Assembly (NCBI GenBank): GCA_964479435.1
Contig: CAYZME010000087.1
Location: 1 to 7,187 of the forward strand
Length of the DNA: 7,187 nucleotides
Direction of reading: 5' to 3'
DNA from: JAAYKS01 sp964479435
GTDB taxonomy: Bacteria > Bacillota > Clostridia > Saccharofermentanales > UBA5734
Numbering within the stretch: position 1 is the stretch's first letter; the number at the start of each line of letters is the position of its first letter. Made by a program: the position numbers and the translations under genes. The notes under the pieces are model-generated. The model saw nothing but the letters and a program-made list of their open reading frames with translations, did not search any database and was not told the DNA's origin. Below are positions 1-6,984 of the stretch, one piece after another.

Positions 1-55
1 AGGCACGGGACTTTGACTCCCGCATGCGTAGGTTCAAATCCTGCCACCCCAGCCA
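1..55 (+). tRNA. trnQ: tRNA-Gln (UUG anticodon), 5' end cut off by the window
   Basis: Only the 3' portion is present. The anticodon stem CGGGA/TCCCG (6-10 with 18-22) encloses the 7-base loop CTTTGAC, which places TTG at 13-15, reading CAA (Gln). The T arm GTAGG-TTCAAAT-CCTGC follows, then the 3' acceptor strand CACCCCA, discriminator G at 52 and an encoded CCA at 53-55. A G discriminator is usual for tRNA-Gln. The D arm and 5' acceptor strand lie outside the window. Three bases separate it from the next tRNA, so the two are probably co-transcribed. Confidence 0.93.
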
Positions 56-58
56 TAC

Positions 59-134
59 GATCCACTAGCTCAGTTGGTAGAGCACTTGACTTTTAATCAA
101 GGGGTCCGGAGTTCGAGCCTCCGGTGGATCACCA
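59..134 (+). tRNA. trnK: tRNA-Lys (UUU anticodon)
   Basis: This is a complete 76-base cloverleaf. The acceptor stem GATCCAC (59-65) pairs with GTGGATC (124-130), the discriminator is A131 and CCA is encoded at 132-134. The anticodon stem CTTGA/TCAAG holds the loop CTTTTAA with anticodon TTT at 92-94, which reads AAA/AAG. The T arm contains the canonical GTTCGAG. It is the last gene of a Gln-Lys tRNA cluster and is followed at once by an intrinsic terminator. Confidence 0.97.
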
Positions 135-135
135 C

Positions 136-177
136 AAGACAGCCCGTCACGGTTCCGTGTCGGGTTGTTTTCTTTTT
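136..177 (+). terminator. Rho-independent terminator of the tRNA-Gln/tRNA-Lys unit
   Basis: An 8-bp stem (139-146 with 161-168, one G-T pair) continues after one T/T mismatch into a 4-bp stem (148-151 with 156-159) capped by GTTC. The 3' side runs into a T-rich tract (TTTTCTTTTT, 168-177). It begins within five bases of the tRNA-Lys CCA, as expected for the end of a tRNA transcript. Confidence 0.9.
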
Positions 178-183
178 AGGCTC

Positions 184-211
184 GCTTGTAGCGATCCGCT
201 TTCTGTATAAT
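184..211 (+). promoter_or_regulatory. Possible sigma-70-type promoter for the acetyltransferase gene
   Basis: A perfect TATAAT lies at 206-211, 33 bases before the ATG of the acetyltransferase and just downstream of the tRNA terminator. No good -35 hexamer exists at 17-bp spacing. The nearest matches are GCTTGT at 184-189 (16-bp spacer) and TTGTAG at 186-191 (14-bp spacer). The -10 is convincing by sequence and position, and the -35 is weak. Confidence 0.5.
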
Positions 212-244
212 AAAAATAATTGCGGAGCGGGAGGATGTTGAGAC

Positions 245-844
245 ATGGAAGAAACGGGGAGCCGGGGACCAGCGCGTGATTTCGATCCGGCCTTATTCGA
301 CAACCCCCAAATTGCGGCCAACGGCTTGCGTTTGACCGCTTTACGTGAAGATGAAACCCGGTTGTTGTTGGATCTGTTTAATGAGCCGCAAGCTTCCGGA
401 TTTTATGTGCCTACCATGGTGCGCCCCTATAATCTGGAACAACTGAACAGCATGCTGCGCGATTGGAATGATCGGGCTGAATCCTTCCTGTTTGCGATTC
501 GGCACGCGGATCAATTGGTTGGCATCGTCAACATCGATGGACTCAGCTGGGTGCATTCGCACGCGGAAATCGGCATCGCACTCCGCTCTCCCGCGTTTCG
601 CGGGCAGGGCTATGCCACAGCGGCCCTCCGCCTCTTCCTGCGTTACCTTTTCGTCGATATCGGGTTGAAGCGCGTATTTTGCCGGATTATGGATGGAAAT
701 GAAGCCTCCGTCCGCCTATTTACCCACTTGGGGTTTCGAGCGGAAGGGCGGATGCGGCAGCATGTCTACCGCGGCGGACAGTATATCGATATGCTGTTAT
801 TTGGCCTGCTGGCCTTGGAATGGCAGGATCGGGAGGATGGCTGA
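245..844 (+). CDS. GNAT family N-acetyltransferase, RimJ/RimL-like
   Basis: This 199-residue protein should transfer an acetyl group from acetyl-CoA to an amine, either a protein N-terminus or a small molecule; the substrate cannot be read from sequence. The acetyltransferase fold starts near residue 27 (LRLTAL). The acetyl-CoA-binding motif A is RGQGYAT at 119-125, preceded by the beta-4 strand EIGIAL. The later motif NEASVRLFTHLGF at 152-164 is typical of the RimJ/RimL (Acetyltransf_3) group. The first 26 residues are a polar extension with no recognised function. The ATG at 245 is supported by GGGAGGA at 229-235, nine bases upstream. No signal peptide or membrane segment is seen. It stands alone after a tRNA terminator and does not obviously share a function with its neighbours. 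The family call is secure and the substrate is unknown. Confidence 0.88.
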   Translation: MEETGSRGPARDFDPALFDNPQIAANGLRLTALREDETRLLLDLFNEPQASGFYVPTMVRPYNLEQLNSMLRDWNDRAESFLFAIRHADQLVGIVNIDGLSWVHSHAEIGIALRSPAFRGQGYATAALRLFLRYLFVDIGLKRVFCRIMDGNEASVRLFTHLGFRAEGRMRQHVYRGGQYIDMLLFGLLALEWQDREDG

Positions 845-901
845 CGCGTCGCAACAGGCCGCCCGGTTGATGCATATAGACGGACAGCCCGGGTGAGGCG
901 C

Positions 902-930
902 TTGCCCACAAAAAAGCACCGTGTTATTAT
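902..930 (+). promoter_or_regulatory. Sigma-70-type promoter for the phosphofructokinase gene
   Basis: TTGCCC (902-907) and TATTAT (925-930) are separated by exactly 17 bases, matching 4/6 and 5/6 of the consensus. Transcription would begin near 937, leaving a leader of about 45 bases before the AGGAGG-preceded ATG at 982. This also argues against an upstream in-frame ATG at 934, which would fall at or before the transcript start. Confidence 0.72.
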
Positions 931-968
931 AGTTTGCGTTTCATCAACACCCGGATGGCATATCCGAC

Positions 969-974
969 AGGAGG
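969..974 (+). promoter_or_regulatory. Ribosome binding site that fixes the phosphofructokinase start
   Basis: A perfect AGGAGG sits seven bases before the ATG at 982. The open reading frame extends upstream to an ATG at 934, but that codon has no comparable Shine-Dalgarno sequence. The GxSGGP motif typical of a PFK N-terminus falls at the expected distance from 982. Confidence 0.88.
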
Positions 975-981
975 TTTTATC

Positions 982-2226
982 ATGTCCAACACCCCGCTCA
1001 AAGGTAATTTGATTTTTGGTCAATCAGGCGGCCCAACCGCTGTCATCAATGCCAGTGCCGCCGGCGTCATAATCGAAGCCCTCGGGCACGGCGATGTCAT
1101 TGAGAAAGTATACGGCGCCGCCAACGGGATCGTCGGCATCCTCAATGAGCACTTCTATGACATGTCAAAAGAAGATGCCGAGCAATTGGAGCTGCTGAAA
1201 ACCACACCCTCTTCAGCCCTCGGTTCGTGCCGGTACAAACTAGCCAACGCGGACCAGGATGCAACCGATTACAAGCGGATTCTCGAAATTTTCAAAAAAT
1301 ACAATATTCGTTATTTTTTATATAATGGCGGCAATGACTCGATGGATACTTGCCACAAAATCTCTGCCTATTTACAAGAAGCCGGTTATGAATGCCGGGT
1401 GATGGGTGTACCCAAGACGATTGACAATGACTTGTGGGGGACCGATCACTGCCCGGGTTTCGCGTCGGCGGCGAAATACATTGCCACCACGGTCATGGAA
1501 GTGTATGAGGACGCCCGTGTTTACGATATCGGAATGGTTTGCGTCATCGAGATCATGGGGCGGCACGCCGGCTGGTTGGCCGCGGCCTCCGCTTTGGCCG
1601 GACACAAAGGGCACGGGCCGGATTTGATTTACTTGCCCGAGGTCGCTTTTGATATCGACCAGATGTTGGTCGATGTCAAAAGGATCTATGAAAAAGAAAA
1701 GAACGTGATCATTGCCGTATCGGAAGGTGTACAAACGCAGGATGGCAAGTTCATTCCCGAGCTGGTAGGCGAAGTTTCAGTCGACGCTTTTGGCCACAAA
1801 CAGCTGGGTGGAACCGCCGCGGTGCTGGCCGAATACATCAAAGACAAATTGGGCTGCAAAGTCCGTGGCATCGAGCTCTCTCTGATGCAACGCTGCGCCG
1901 CGCATCTGGCTTCAAAAACCGATGTGGATGAAGCCGTTCTGGCCGGTCGGACAGCCGTGCAAAAAGCCATTGCCGGCGAATCCGGTTTTATGGTCGCTTT
2001 CTCACGCCCTGAAACCGGCGCGTATACCTGCGAAATTAAGATGGTGCCGCTGGGCGATGTCGCGAACAAAGAGAAAAAAGTTCCGCGCGATTGGATCAAT
2101 GCCCAGGGCAATTATGTCACCCAGAAGTTTATTGACTATTGTCTGCCCTTGATTGCCGGCGAGTCTTCGCCGCCGATGATCGACGGTCTGCCGCACTTTG
2201 CCCGTTTGAAAAAGATCCAGGCGTAA
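982..2226 (+). CDS. pfp: Diphosphate-fructose-6-phosphate 1-phosphotransferase (PPi-dependent phosphofructokinase)
   Basis: This 414-residue cytosolic enzyme is predicted to catalyse the reversible reaction fructose 6-phosphate + PPi = fructose 1,6-bisphosphate + Pi. PFK-family motifs appear in order: GQSGGPTAVIN (13-23, phosphoryl-donor loop), GGNDS (116-120), PKTIDND (144-150, with catalytic base D148), MGRHAGWLA (192-200, substrate binding), PE at 219-220 and MQR (302-304). ATP-dependent enzymes such as E. coli PfkA have GGDGS and PGTIDND. Here the position equal to Gly104 is Asp (D119) and that equal to Gly124 is Lys (K145), the residue pair known to exclude ATP and favour PPi. The position equal to Asp103 is Asn (N118), as I recall for the GGNDSMDT PFP subgroup. 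Length suits the homomeric bacterial PFP type. The gene has its own promoter and converges on the transglutaminase gene. Donor specificity is inferred from residues, not measured. Confidence 0.93.
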   Translation: MSNTPLKGNLIFGQSGGPTAVINASAAGVIIEALGHGDVIEKVYGAANGIVGILNEHFYDMSKEDAEQLELLKTTPSSALGSCRYKLANADQDATDYKRILEIFKKYNIRYFLYNGGNDSMDTCHKISAYLQEAGYECRVMGVPKTIDNDLWGTDHCPGFASAAKYIATTVMEVYEDARVYDIGMVCVIEIMGRHAGWLAAASALAGHKGHGPDLIYLPEVAFDIDQMLVDVKRIYEKEKNVIIAVSEGVQTQDGKFIPELVGEVSVDAFGHKQLGGTAAVLAEYIKDKLGCKVRGIELSLMQRCAAHLASKTDVDEAVLAGRTAVQKAIAGESGFMVAFSRPETGAYTCEIKMVPLGDVANKEKKVPRDWINAQGNYVTQKFIDYCLPLIAGESSPPMIDGLPHFARLKKIQA

Positions 2227-2275
2227 AAATCAGAAGCTCCGATCCACTCCGGCCGGCTTTCCAGCACGCTTGACC

Positions 2276-2323
2276 CTCGCCCCGATCGCGCGTTTGCATA
2301 GCGCGGCGGGGCGAGCTTTATTC
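2276..2323. terminator. GC-rich hairpin between convergent genes, probable shared terminator
   Basis: A perfect 9-bp stem CTCGCCCCG/CGGGGCGAG (2276-2284 with 2307-2315) encloses a further 5-bp stem CGCGC/GCGCG (2287-2291 with 2301-2305) around a 9-base loop. It lies 49 bases after the phosphofructokinase stop and two bases beyond the transglutaminase stop. On the + strand it is followed by CTTTATTC, a short weak U-tract. On the - strand no U-tract follows. It therefore fits an intrinsic terminator for pfp best, and for the opposite operon it may only block read-through or protect the RNA end. Confidence 0.65.
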
Positions 2324-4708
2324 ATCCGCCGGGGCAGGCCGCGATTTTCCCGTTGGCCAAAAGCGGCCGAAGGGGACATCCAGCAGATAGAAACGGAAGA
2401 ATCCCCGTTTTATGCGATAGATGTGCAGGACTTTTCGCAGGATTGTCTCCGAACGCCGCAAAGTCGCCATTTCGGGCTCGTGTGCCCCGTATACAGCGGC
2501 GGCATATTGACGTGCTAACCACCGCAGGTCGGCGGCAAGGGCCGGTTCTACGGCTGGGTGAGTCGATTCACCCAGCCGTCTCAGGTAGGAAAACGGGGTA
2601 TCGGTCGGTTGGGAAGGGAAGCCGAGGCGTTTCAATATTCGGGTGACGCAGCGCCAATACCAACTGAGGATGGATGGGTTGTCCGGCAATTTGCGTTGTA
2701 AGCGCTCGGTGGTGTAGCGGCGCACGCGCCGGTCATACCACCAAACCAGGCCTACGATCGCCAAAACGGCGGGCAGCAGCCAGCGGACGATGCGCGCGAC
2801 CGGACCCCGTCCCTGGACGGGATCCCCGGTCGCGGGCGGGGTCACGGTGGGGGAGAGATCCGGGGGTGCGAGGGTGGGTGATATCGTGGGCGTGATCGTT
2901 GCCGTCAGGCCGGGGGAGGGCGTTGGCGGCTCGTGCCCCCCGGAAGAGCTGTGACCCGGAGTCGCGTCCAACGGGATCCATCCCGCCCCGCGGATGTACA
3001 CTTCACACCAGGCATGGGCTTGCTGGCCGGTTACAATGTACTCAGCGCGCCCATCCGGCAGCAGCGTGCCATAGGTAGGCATTAAAAAGCCTTCGACATA
3101 ACGGGCAGGTAAGCCGGAGCAACGGGCGAGGATGGTCGCGGCGGAAGCGAAATATGTACAATACCCGGTGCCTGAGTCGAGAAACCAGTCGACAAAATCC
3201 CGCCCTTCCGGTACGTCTTCAACGGTCAAGCTATATGTGAAATGCTCTTGATGCAGGTAGTCGGTGATGCGCTGCGCGATCAGGTAGGCATCGTACGCGA
3301 TCGTCGGGTCGTGGCTGTTGCGCGTGATGAAAAACGCGGTCATGTATACGTCTATTGGCAGCTGCTCTGGTAATTGCAGACAGGCTTGTAAGTATTCTTC
3401 ATATGAAGCAGGGAGGGCGGCCGGCTCAACAGCGCTCAGGTCGTTGAGTAGCTGGGCGAAGCCATCACTGCCGGGATCCCGCAGCACATAGGAGGTCAGT
3501 GTGTATGTGTCGCCACTGCGCAAAGCACGGCGCGCGTATAATTCCCCCTGCAAGTTGAATGAAGGGCGCAGGTGGCCACTGTCGCGCAGGGCCAGCAAAC
3601 GGCCAGGCACAAAAAGCGTGCGATCGGAAGCGGTCAAAAGGCGAAAATCGACCTCTTGCCTGGTGTGGAAAACGTCGGCCAACTTGCTTTCGCTCCACAT
3701 GCTACGATCCGGCAGATCCAGATCGAACGCGCGAATCTGACCGGGCTGGAACCCGGACTCAGGCCCGTCGTAGATCCGGACCAAGGGCTGCTTTTTAGTA
3801 CGCAACCACTGCGAGCCCGTATAGGTCTCCAACACGGCGCCCCTCAGTCTTGTGGGTGCGGAGGCGGTCACTGCCAGGACTGGTTGCGAAGAAAGCGTGA
3901 CGGAACCACCCAGCTTGCCGGGGTTAGGGTAAAACCCGTAGGTAGAAATGCTGAACGCGCCGATGGAAGTCCGGCGTTTGAATTCGTCACCGGCCAGATG
4001 GACCCAGTGATCGACTTTTGTCGCGATGGCATCCACACGCAGGGAGGATGGGTCGGCGGGCATAACCAGGAAAGGCACCAGGCTCGTGGCAAAAAACAGC
4101 GGGATGAGCAGCAGGGTGAGGAGCGAGCGTGTCCGCATGAGCTCAGACGCGCGTGGGTCCGCGCGTTTGAATCTCCCGGACTGAGCAATGGCCAGCAGGC
4201 AGGCGGTTGTGGGGAGGATGAGGTTCTTTAGGGCAAGCGGGCTTTCGAAATACAACCCGTATGCCGCCGCGGCCGCGGTGCCGATCAGCGCGAACAAAGG
4301 GCGTTTGAAGCGAAGGCATGTCAACCAGGCGCCAAGGGATACCAGCGCGCAAATCAAGACTAAAAACGCGTCGGCGTATGTTGGGTTCATCGGCTGCCAA
4401 CCGGTGATGTACAAACCCGCCCACACGAGGAAGTGAAACCAGTCCGGTAATACGTGCGTGATGTATGCTCGCAGCAGGAACAACCCGAGCGTGGTGAGAG
4501 AAAGGGTTGTCAATACACACCAGCGGTTCCACAGCAACAGGGACCAAAACAGCAACGCGCCCGCGCATACCCAGGCGGCACGCAGGAGCGAAGCGCCCGC
4601 GGGGGCGGCTGTTTGTAACAGCAAATGTGACAACGACCCCGCCAGAATCCAGGCGATGACAAAACGGGACAGCCAATCGGCCGCTTTGTGAACCCGGGCC
4701 GCTCTCAT
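2318..4708 (-). CDS. Membrane-anchored transglutaminase-like cysteine protein (TgpA-type) with C-terminal DUF4129 region
   Basis: This 796-residue protein has a hydrophobic N-terminal third with about seven or eight membrane segments (roughly residues 15-33, 41-60, 64-82, 90-104, 112-131, 136-153, 160-177, 194-216). A large soluble domain follows, with the transglutaminase core at about 475-585. The papain-like triad is visible: Cys517 in GTGYCTYFASAA, His565 in QQAHAWCEVY and Asp581 in WIPLDATPG. A Thr/Pro-rich linker (about 593-628), another membrane helix (about 640-657) and a basic cytoplasmic tail with a DUF4129-like stretch (about 690-765) complete it. The catalytic domain should therefore lie outside the membrane. 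The ATG at 4708 overlaps the DUF58 stop by four bases, with a weak AGAGAG upstream, so translation is probably coupled. Known relatives act as exported transglutaminases or proteases, and the substrate here is unknown. Confidence 0.92.
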   Translation of the reverse strand: MRAARVHKAADWLSRFVIAWILAGSLSHLLLQTAAPAGASLLRAAWVCAGALLFWSLLLWNRWCVLTTLSLTTLGLFLLRAYITHVLPDWFHFLVWAGLYITGWQPMNPTYADAFLVLICALVSLGAWLTCLRFKRPLFALIGTAAAAAYGLYFESPLALKNLILPTTACLLAIAQSGRFKRADPRASELMRTRSLLTLLLIPLFFATSLVPFLVMPADPSSLRVDAIATKVDHWVHLAGDEFKRRTSIGAFSISTYGFYPNPGKLGGSVTLSSQPVLAVTASAPTRLRGAVLETYTGSQWLRTKKQPLVRIYDGPESGFQPGQIRAFDLDLPDRSMWSESKLADVFHTRQEVDFRLLTASDRTLFVPGRLLALRDSGHLRPSFNLQGELYARRALRSGDTYTLTSYVLRDPGSDGFAQLLNDLSAVEPAALPASYEEYLQACLQLPEQLPIDVYMTAFFITRNSHDPTIAYDAYLIAQRITDYLHQEHFTYSLTVEDVPEGRDFVDWFLDSGTGYCTYFASAATILARCSGLPARYVEGFLMPTYGTLLPDGRAEYIVTGQQAHAWCEVYIRGAGWIPLDATPGHSSSGGHEPPTPSPGLTATITPTISPTLAPPDLSPTVTPPATGDPVQGRGPVARIVRWLLPAVLAIVGLVWWYDRRVRRYTTERLQRKLPDNPSILSWYWRCVTRILKRLGFPSQPTDTPFSYLRRLGESTHPAVEPALAADLRWLARQYAAAVYGAHEPEMATLRRSETILRKVLHIYRIKRGFFRFYLLDVPFGRFWPTGKSRPAPADE

Positions 4709-5975
4709 CTGGCTCTCTTATACGGCGGGAAAGAGGCCGCGGCAGCCCGTTCCGGAGGTGTCGCCGGTTCGGCGTGCGTGGGTTGGATCCCCGCGTCCGG
4801 CTCCGCGATCAAAACATGAATGCCGGCCTGCTCGAGCTGGTACTTTTGCTCCTCCCGTATGCCGTTGTGCTCCTGACTGGCGACAGCGATGATCAAAGTG
4901 ATCTCCAACTGCTCACCGGCCAGCAACAGCAACTGAGCCATCAGGCGGTCGTCCGGGCCGGGACCGATGACGAGCAGGCGGCCGCCGGGCGTCAACATGG
5001 CGGCTTCGGCTTCCAGGATCTCGCTGGCGCCGCAAAACCCGTTGAGAACCATAGAAGACAGCACGTGGTAAAAGCGCGAAACATCCGCTGCCGAGCTGCC
5101 GTGCAGATGGATTCGCTCATCGCCATAGGTCGACAGACGGATGGGGTGCCCGTTTTCCAGGAAGTAGACGCAAACAGAGATCGCGGATTCAATCAATGCG
5201 TCTTCATAACGGATTTGCTCGAGTTGTTGCCGTTCACCCACACGCGCGTCCAGTATCACAGCGATCTCTTCCTGCTGGGTGCTGTCAAATTCTTTTACCA
5301 TCCAATGGCCGGCGCGCTCAGACAGCTTCCAATGGATTCGTTNNNNNNNNNNCGCCAGGATCGGATTTCATGGATCGAAGTCAAATCTTCCGAGTGGTCG
5401 CGGCGCGCGATTGGCTTTTCGTCCAGGCTCGCTCGCCCGTGGCGCATGACCGGCACGTTGACCCGGCGCGGCCAAACCGTCAAGTCATGCCGTTGTGTAA
5501 AACGTCTGCCTCCTTTGTGTGACCACAACCGCAATGGGTCCACCATACGCAAAGATTCCACGCCCACGCGAAAACGGCCACGGTATGGACAGAACATGTC
5601 GAAAGATAGGGTTTTTCGCGAGAGAGGCGGCAATGCGAGAGATTGGATAGAAGGAGGGGATCCGAGGGTGGTCGCAACCGTGTGACAACACAGCTCCAGA
5701 CATATAACAGGGAAAATGGAGCGATTGCGGATCTCTATCTGCATGCGCGCGTTCTGGCCTTTGACCCGATTCTCTTCGGGCAAATGAAGCTGAACGCGGA
5801 TGCCGGCCATGACGCAGATATGCCACAGGAAAGTGGCAGACAGGATCGAAAAAACCAGGAGACCGGCCCAGGCCAGCAGGCGGTCTCCCGAGTACAGTAC
5901 CGCGCCGATCAGAACGGCGAGCACGATCAGCAAGACATATAGCGCGCGTGCGGGACGACGTCGGCGCGGTTTCAT
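4705..5975 (-). CDS. DUF58 family protein, one gene interrupted by a run of Ns
   Basis: Two membrane helices (about residues 10-28 and 33-55) follow a basic start (MKPRRRR). A beta-rich domain comes next, with the family stretch CPYRGRFRVGVESLRMVDPL (129-148). The reading frame runs to IHEIRSW (residue 207) and then meets ten Ns at 5343-5352. Beyond them a different frame begins RIHWKLSERAGHWMVKEFD, the core DUF58 signature, followed by a von Willebrand A-like C-terminal half (AVILDARV onward). The two parts are one gene. The canonical W-x-P-G-D-x-x-x-R-I-H-W spacing would need 17 unknown bases, giving about 425 residues, normal for the family. The ATG at 5975 overlaps the MoxR stop by four bases (ATGA) and has no Shine-Dalgarno of its own, implying coupled translation. 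Family members are thought to bridge MoxR ATPases and membrane targets. Confidence 0.9.
5343..5352. other. Assembly gap (10 Ns) inside the DUF58 gene
   Basis: Exactly ten undetermined bases stand between the IHEIRSW and RIHWK parts of the DUF58 motif. Ten is a common placeholder length, and it leaves the two halves in different frames. The number of bases that would restore one frame is 2 modulo 3, and the family's conserved spacing points to 17. Confidence 0.95.
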
Positions 5976-6910
5976 AACGCGTCCGGTACCGGTACGCCGG
6001 ACAGGACAGCTTGTACCACATCCTGTGTCGTTCTCTTTTTCAGCCTCGCTTCCGGTTTCAGAATGAGGCGGTGCGAGAAGACCGGATAGATCATGCGTTG
6101 TATATCGTCCGGCAGGATGTATTCGCGGTTTTCGATCAAGGCCCAGGCTTTCGCGATCAGCATCAACGCGAGCGCCCCGCGGGGGCTGATGCCCAGGGTG
6201 ACATCCGGATGCGTACGGGTCGCGGACGCCAGCAGCGCGATGTATTCGCGGATGGGCGGCGCGCAATAGACGCGGTCCACGTGTTTCTGTAACTGAAGTA
6301 CAACCCCGGCGTCCGTCACCGGGCGGAGGGTATCGAGCGGGGAGGTGCCGTTGAAACGCTCGAGAATGGCCATCTCTTGCGCTAGGCTCGGATAGCCCAA
6401 AGCGATCCGGATCAGGAAACGGTCCAACTGGGCTTCCGGCAAAGGGAAGGTGCCGATGTATTCAACCGGATTTTGTGTCGCCAGGACCATAAAAGGTTGG
6501 GGCAGCGGGTAGGTTTGACCATCGACTGTAATCTGGTTTTCCTGCATCGCTTCCAACAGGCTGGACTGGGTTTTGGGCGAAGTCCGATTGATCTCGTCCG
6601 CCAGGACGATCTGACTCATGATCGCTCCCGCGCGGTAGACCGGAACGCCTCCCGTCGCGTCTGGTGCCGAATAACCGGTAATGTCGGAAGGCATGATATC
6701 GGGGGTGAATTGGATCCGCTTAAAGGAACACCCCAGCGATTTGGCCAAAGCCGTAACCAGAGTTGTTTTCCCGATACCCGGTACATCCTCCAGTAAAACG
6801 TGACCGCGGCATAACAAGGCCGCTAGAACCAGATTGATGGCAAATTCCTTGCCGACAACTACGCCGGCAATGTTGTTACGGATCGCAGCGATGGTTTCCT
6901 TGATTTGCAC
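5972..6910 (-). CDS. MoxR family AAA+ ATPase
   Basis: This 312-residue cytosolic ATPase is full length for the MoxR family. Walker A is EDVPGIGKTT (41-50, Lys48) and Walker B is IVLADEINRT (101-110, Asp105-Glu106). Sensor 1 lies in LATQNP (143-148), a probable arginine finger in LDRF (Arg164), and sensor 2 in GISPRGA (240-246, Arg244). It should form a ring that uses ATP to remodel or mature partner proteins, probably with the DUF58 protein encoded next. The start is GTG at 6910: an in-frame TAA lies 15 bases upstream with no ATG between, and AAGAGG (6919-6924 on this strand) sits eight bases before the GTG. It is the first gene of the operon, and its TGA overlaps the DUF58 ATG. Family identity is firm and the cellular client is unknown. 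Confidence 0.96.
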   Translation of the reverse strand: MQIKETIAAIRNNIAGVVVGKEFAINLVLAALLCRGHVLLEDVPGIGKTTLVTALAKSLGCSFKRIQFTPDIMPSDITGYSAPDATGGVPVYRAGAIMSQIVLADEINRTSPKTQSSLLEAMQENQITVDGQTYPLPQPFMVLATQNPVEYIGTFPLPEAQLDRFLIRIALGYPSLAQEMAILERFNGTSPLDTLRPVTDAGVVLQLQKHVDRVYCAPPIREYIALLASATRTHPDVTLGISPRGALALMLIAKAWALIENREYILPDDIQRMIYPVFSHRLILKPEARLKKRTTQDVVQAVLSGVPVPDAL

Positions 6911-6918
6911 CGGGCTTA

Positions 6919-6924
6919 CCTCTT
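6919..6924 (-). promoter_or_regulatory. Ribosome binding site for the GTG start of the MoxR gene
   Basis: AAGAGG on the minus strand lies eight bases upstream of the GTG at 6910-6908. It is the only good Shine-Dalgarno match near the N-terminus. It supports GTG as the true start of the operon's first gene. Confidence 0.75.
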
Positions 6925-6952
6925 ATCCGTTTCATTTGATTGTTTTAGACTC

Positions 6953-6984
6953 ATCTTAACATACCCGATTCGCTGTTTAGTCAA
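6953..6984 (-). promoter_or_regulatory. Probable promoter of the MoxR-DUF58-transglutaminase operon
   Basis: On the minus strand TTGACT (6984-6979, 5/6 match to the -35 consensus) is followed by two candidate -10 elements. TATGTT (6963-6958) lies at a short 15-base spacing. TAAGAT (6958-6953) is preceded by TG plus one base, an extended -10, at a long 20-base spacing. Neither spacing is ideal, so the exact -10 is unsettled. The -35 lies inside the proximal copy of the tandem repeat, so anything binding the repeat would compete with RNA polymerase. The leader to the GTG would be about 35-45 bases. Confidence 0.5.

Noticed and set aside
845..901. Terminator after the acetyltransferase gene
   Set aside because: No convincing stem with a U-tract was found between the stop at 844 and the pfp promoter; short GC matches near 888-907 do not form a proper hairpin.
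934..981. Upstream ATG at 934 as start of the phosphofructokinase
   Set aside because: It lies at or before the predicted transcription start, lacks a ribosome binding site, and adds 16 residues before the family's normal N-terminus. AGGAGG directs initiation to 982.
3572..4231. Open reading frame of 219 codons on the + strand inside the transglutaminase gene
   Set aside because: It is antisense to a conserved gene, with no recognisable domain or start signal, and its composition is typical of a reverse-strand shadow.
4705..5301. Separate 198-residue protein starting MVKEFD
   Set aside because: The same frame extends upstream into RIHWKLSERAGHW, the DUF58 signature, right up to the Ns. The Met is internal to the DUF58 protein.
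5338..5360. DUF58 as a true frameshifted pseudogene
   Set aside because: The frame change coincides exactly with undetermined bases, and both halves are well conserved in motif order, so assembly gap sizing explains it better than mutation.
4774..5685. Open reading frame of about 303 codons on the + strand across the DUF58 gene and the Ns
   Set aside because: It is antisense to clear DUF58 coding sequence, reads through the N run, gives a low-complexity Gln/Arg-rich product with no family motif, and has no Shine-Dalgarno. It is a GC-driven shadow frame.
5976..6266. Longer start for the DUF58 frame at 6266
   Set aside because: The extra 97 residues overlap the MoxR gene in another frame and look like nonsense (rich in Arg, His and Pro). 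The ATG at 5975 gives a normal N-terminus and an ATGA overlap.
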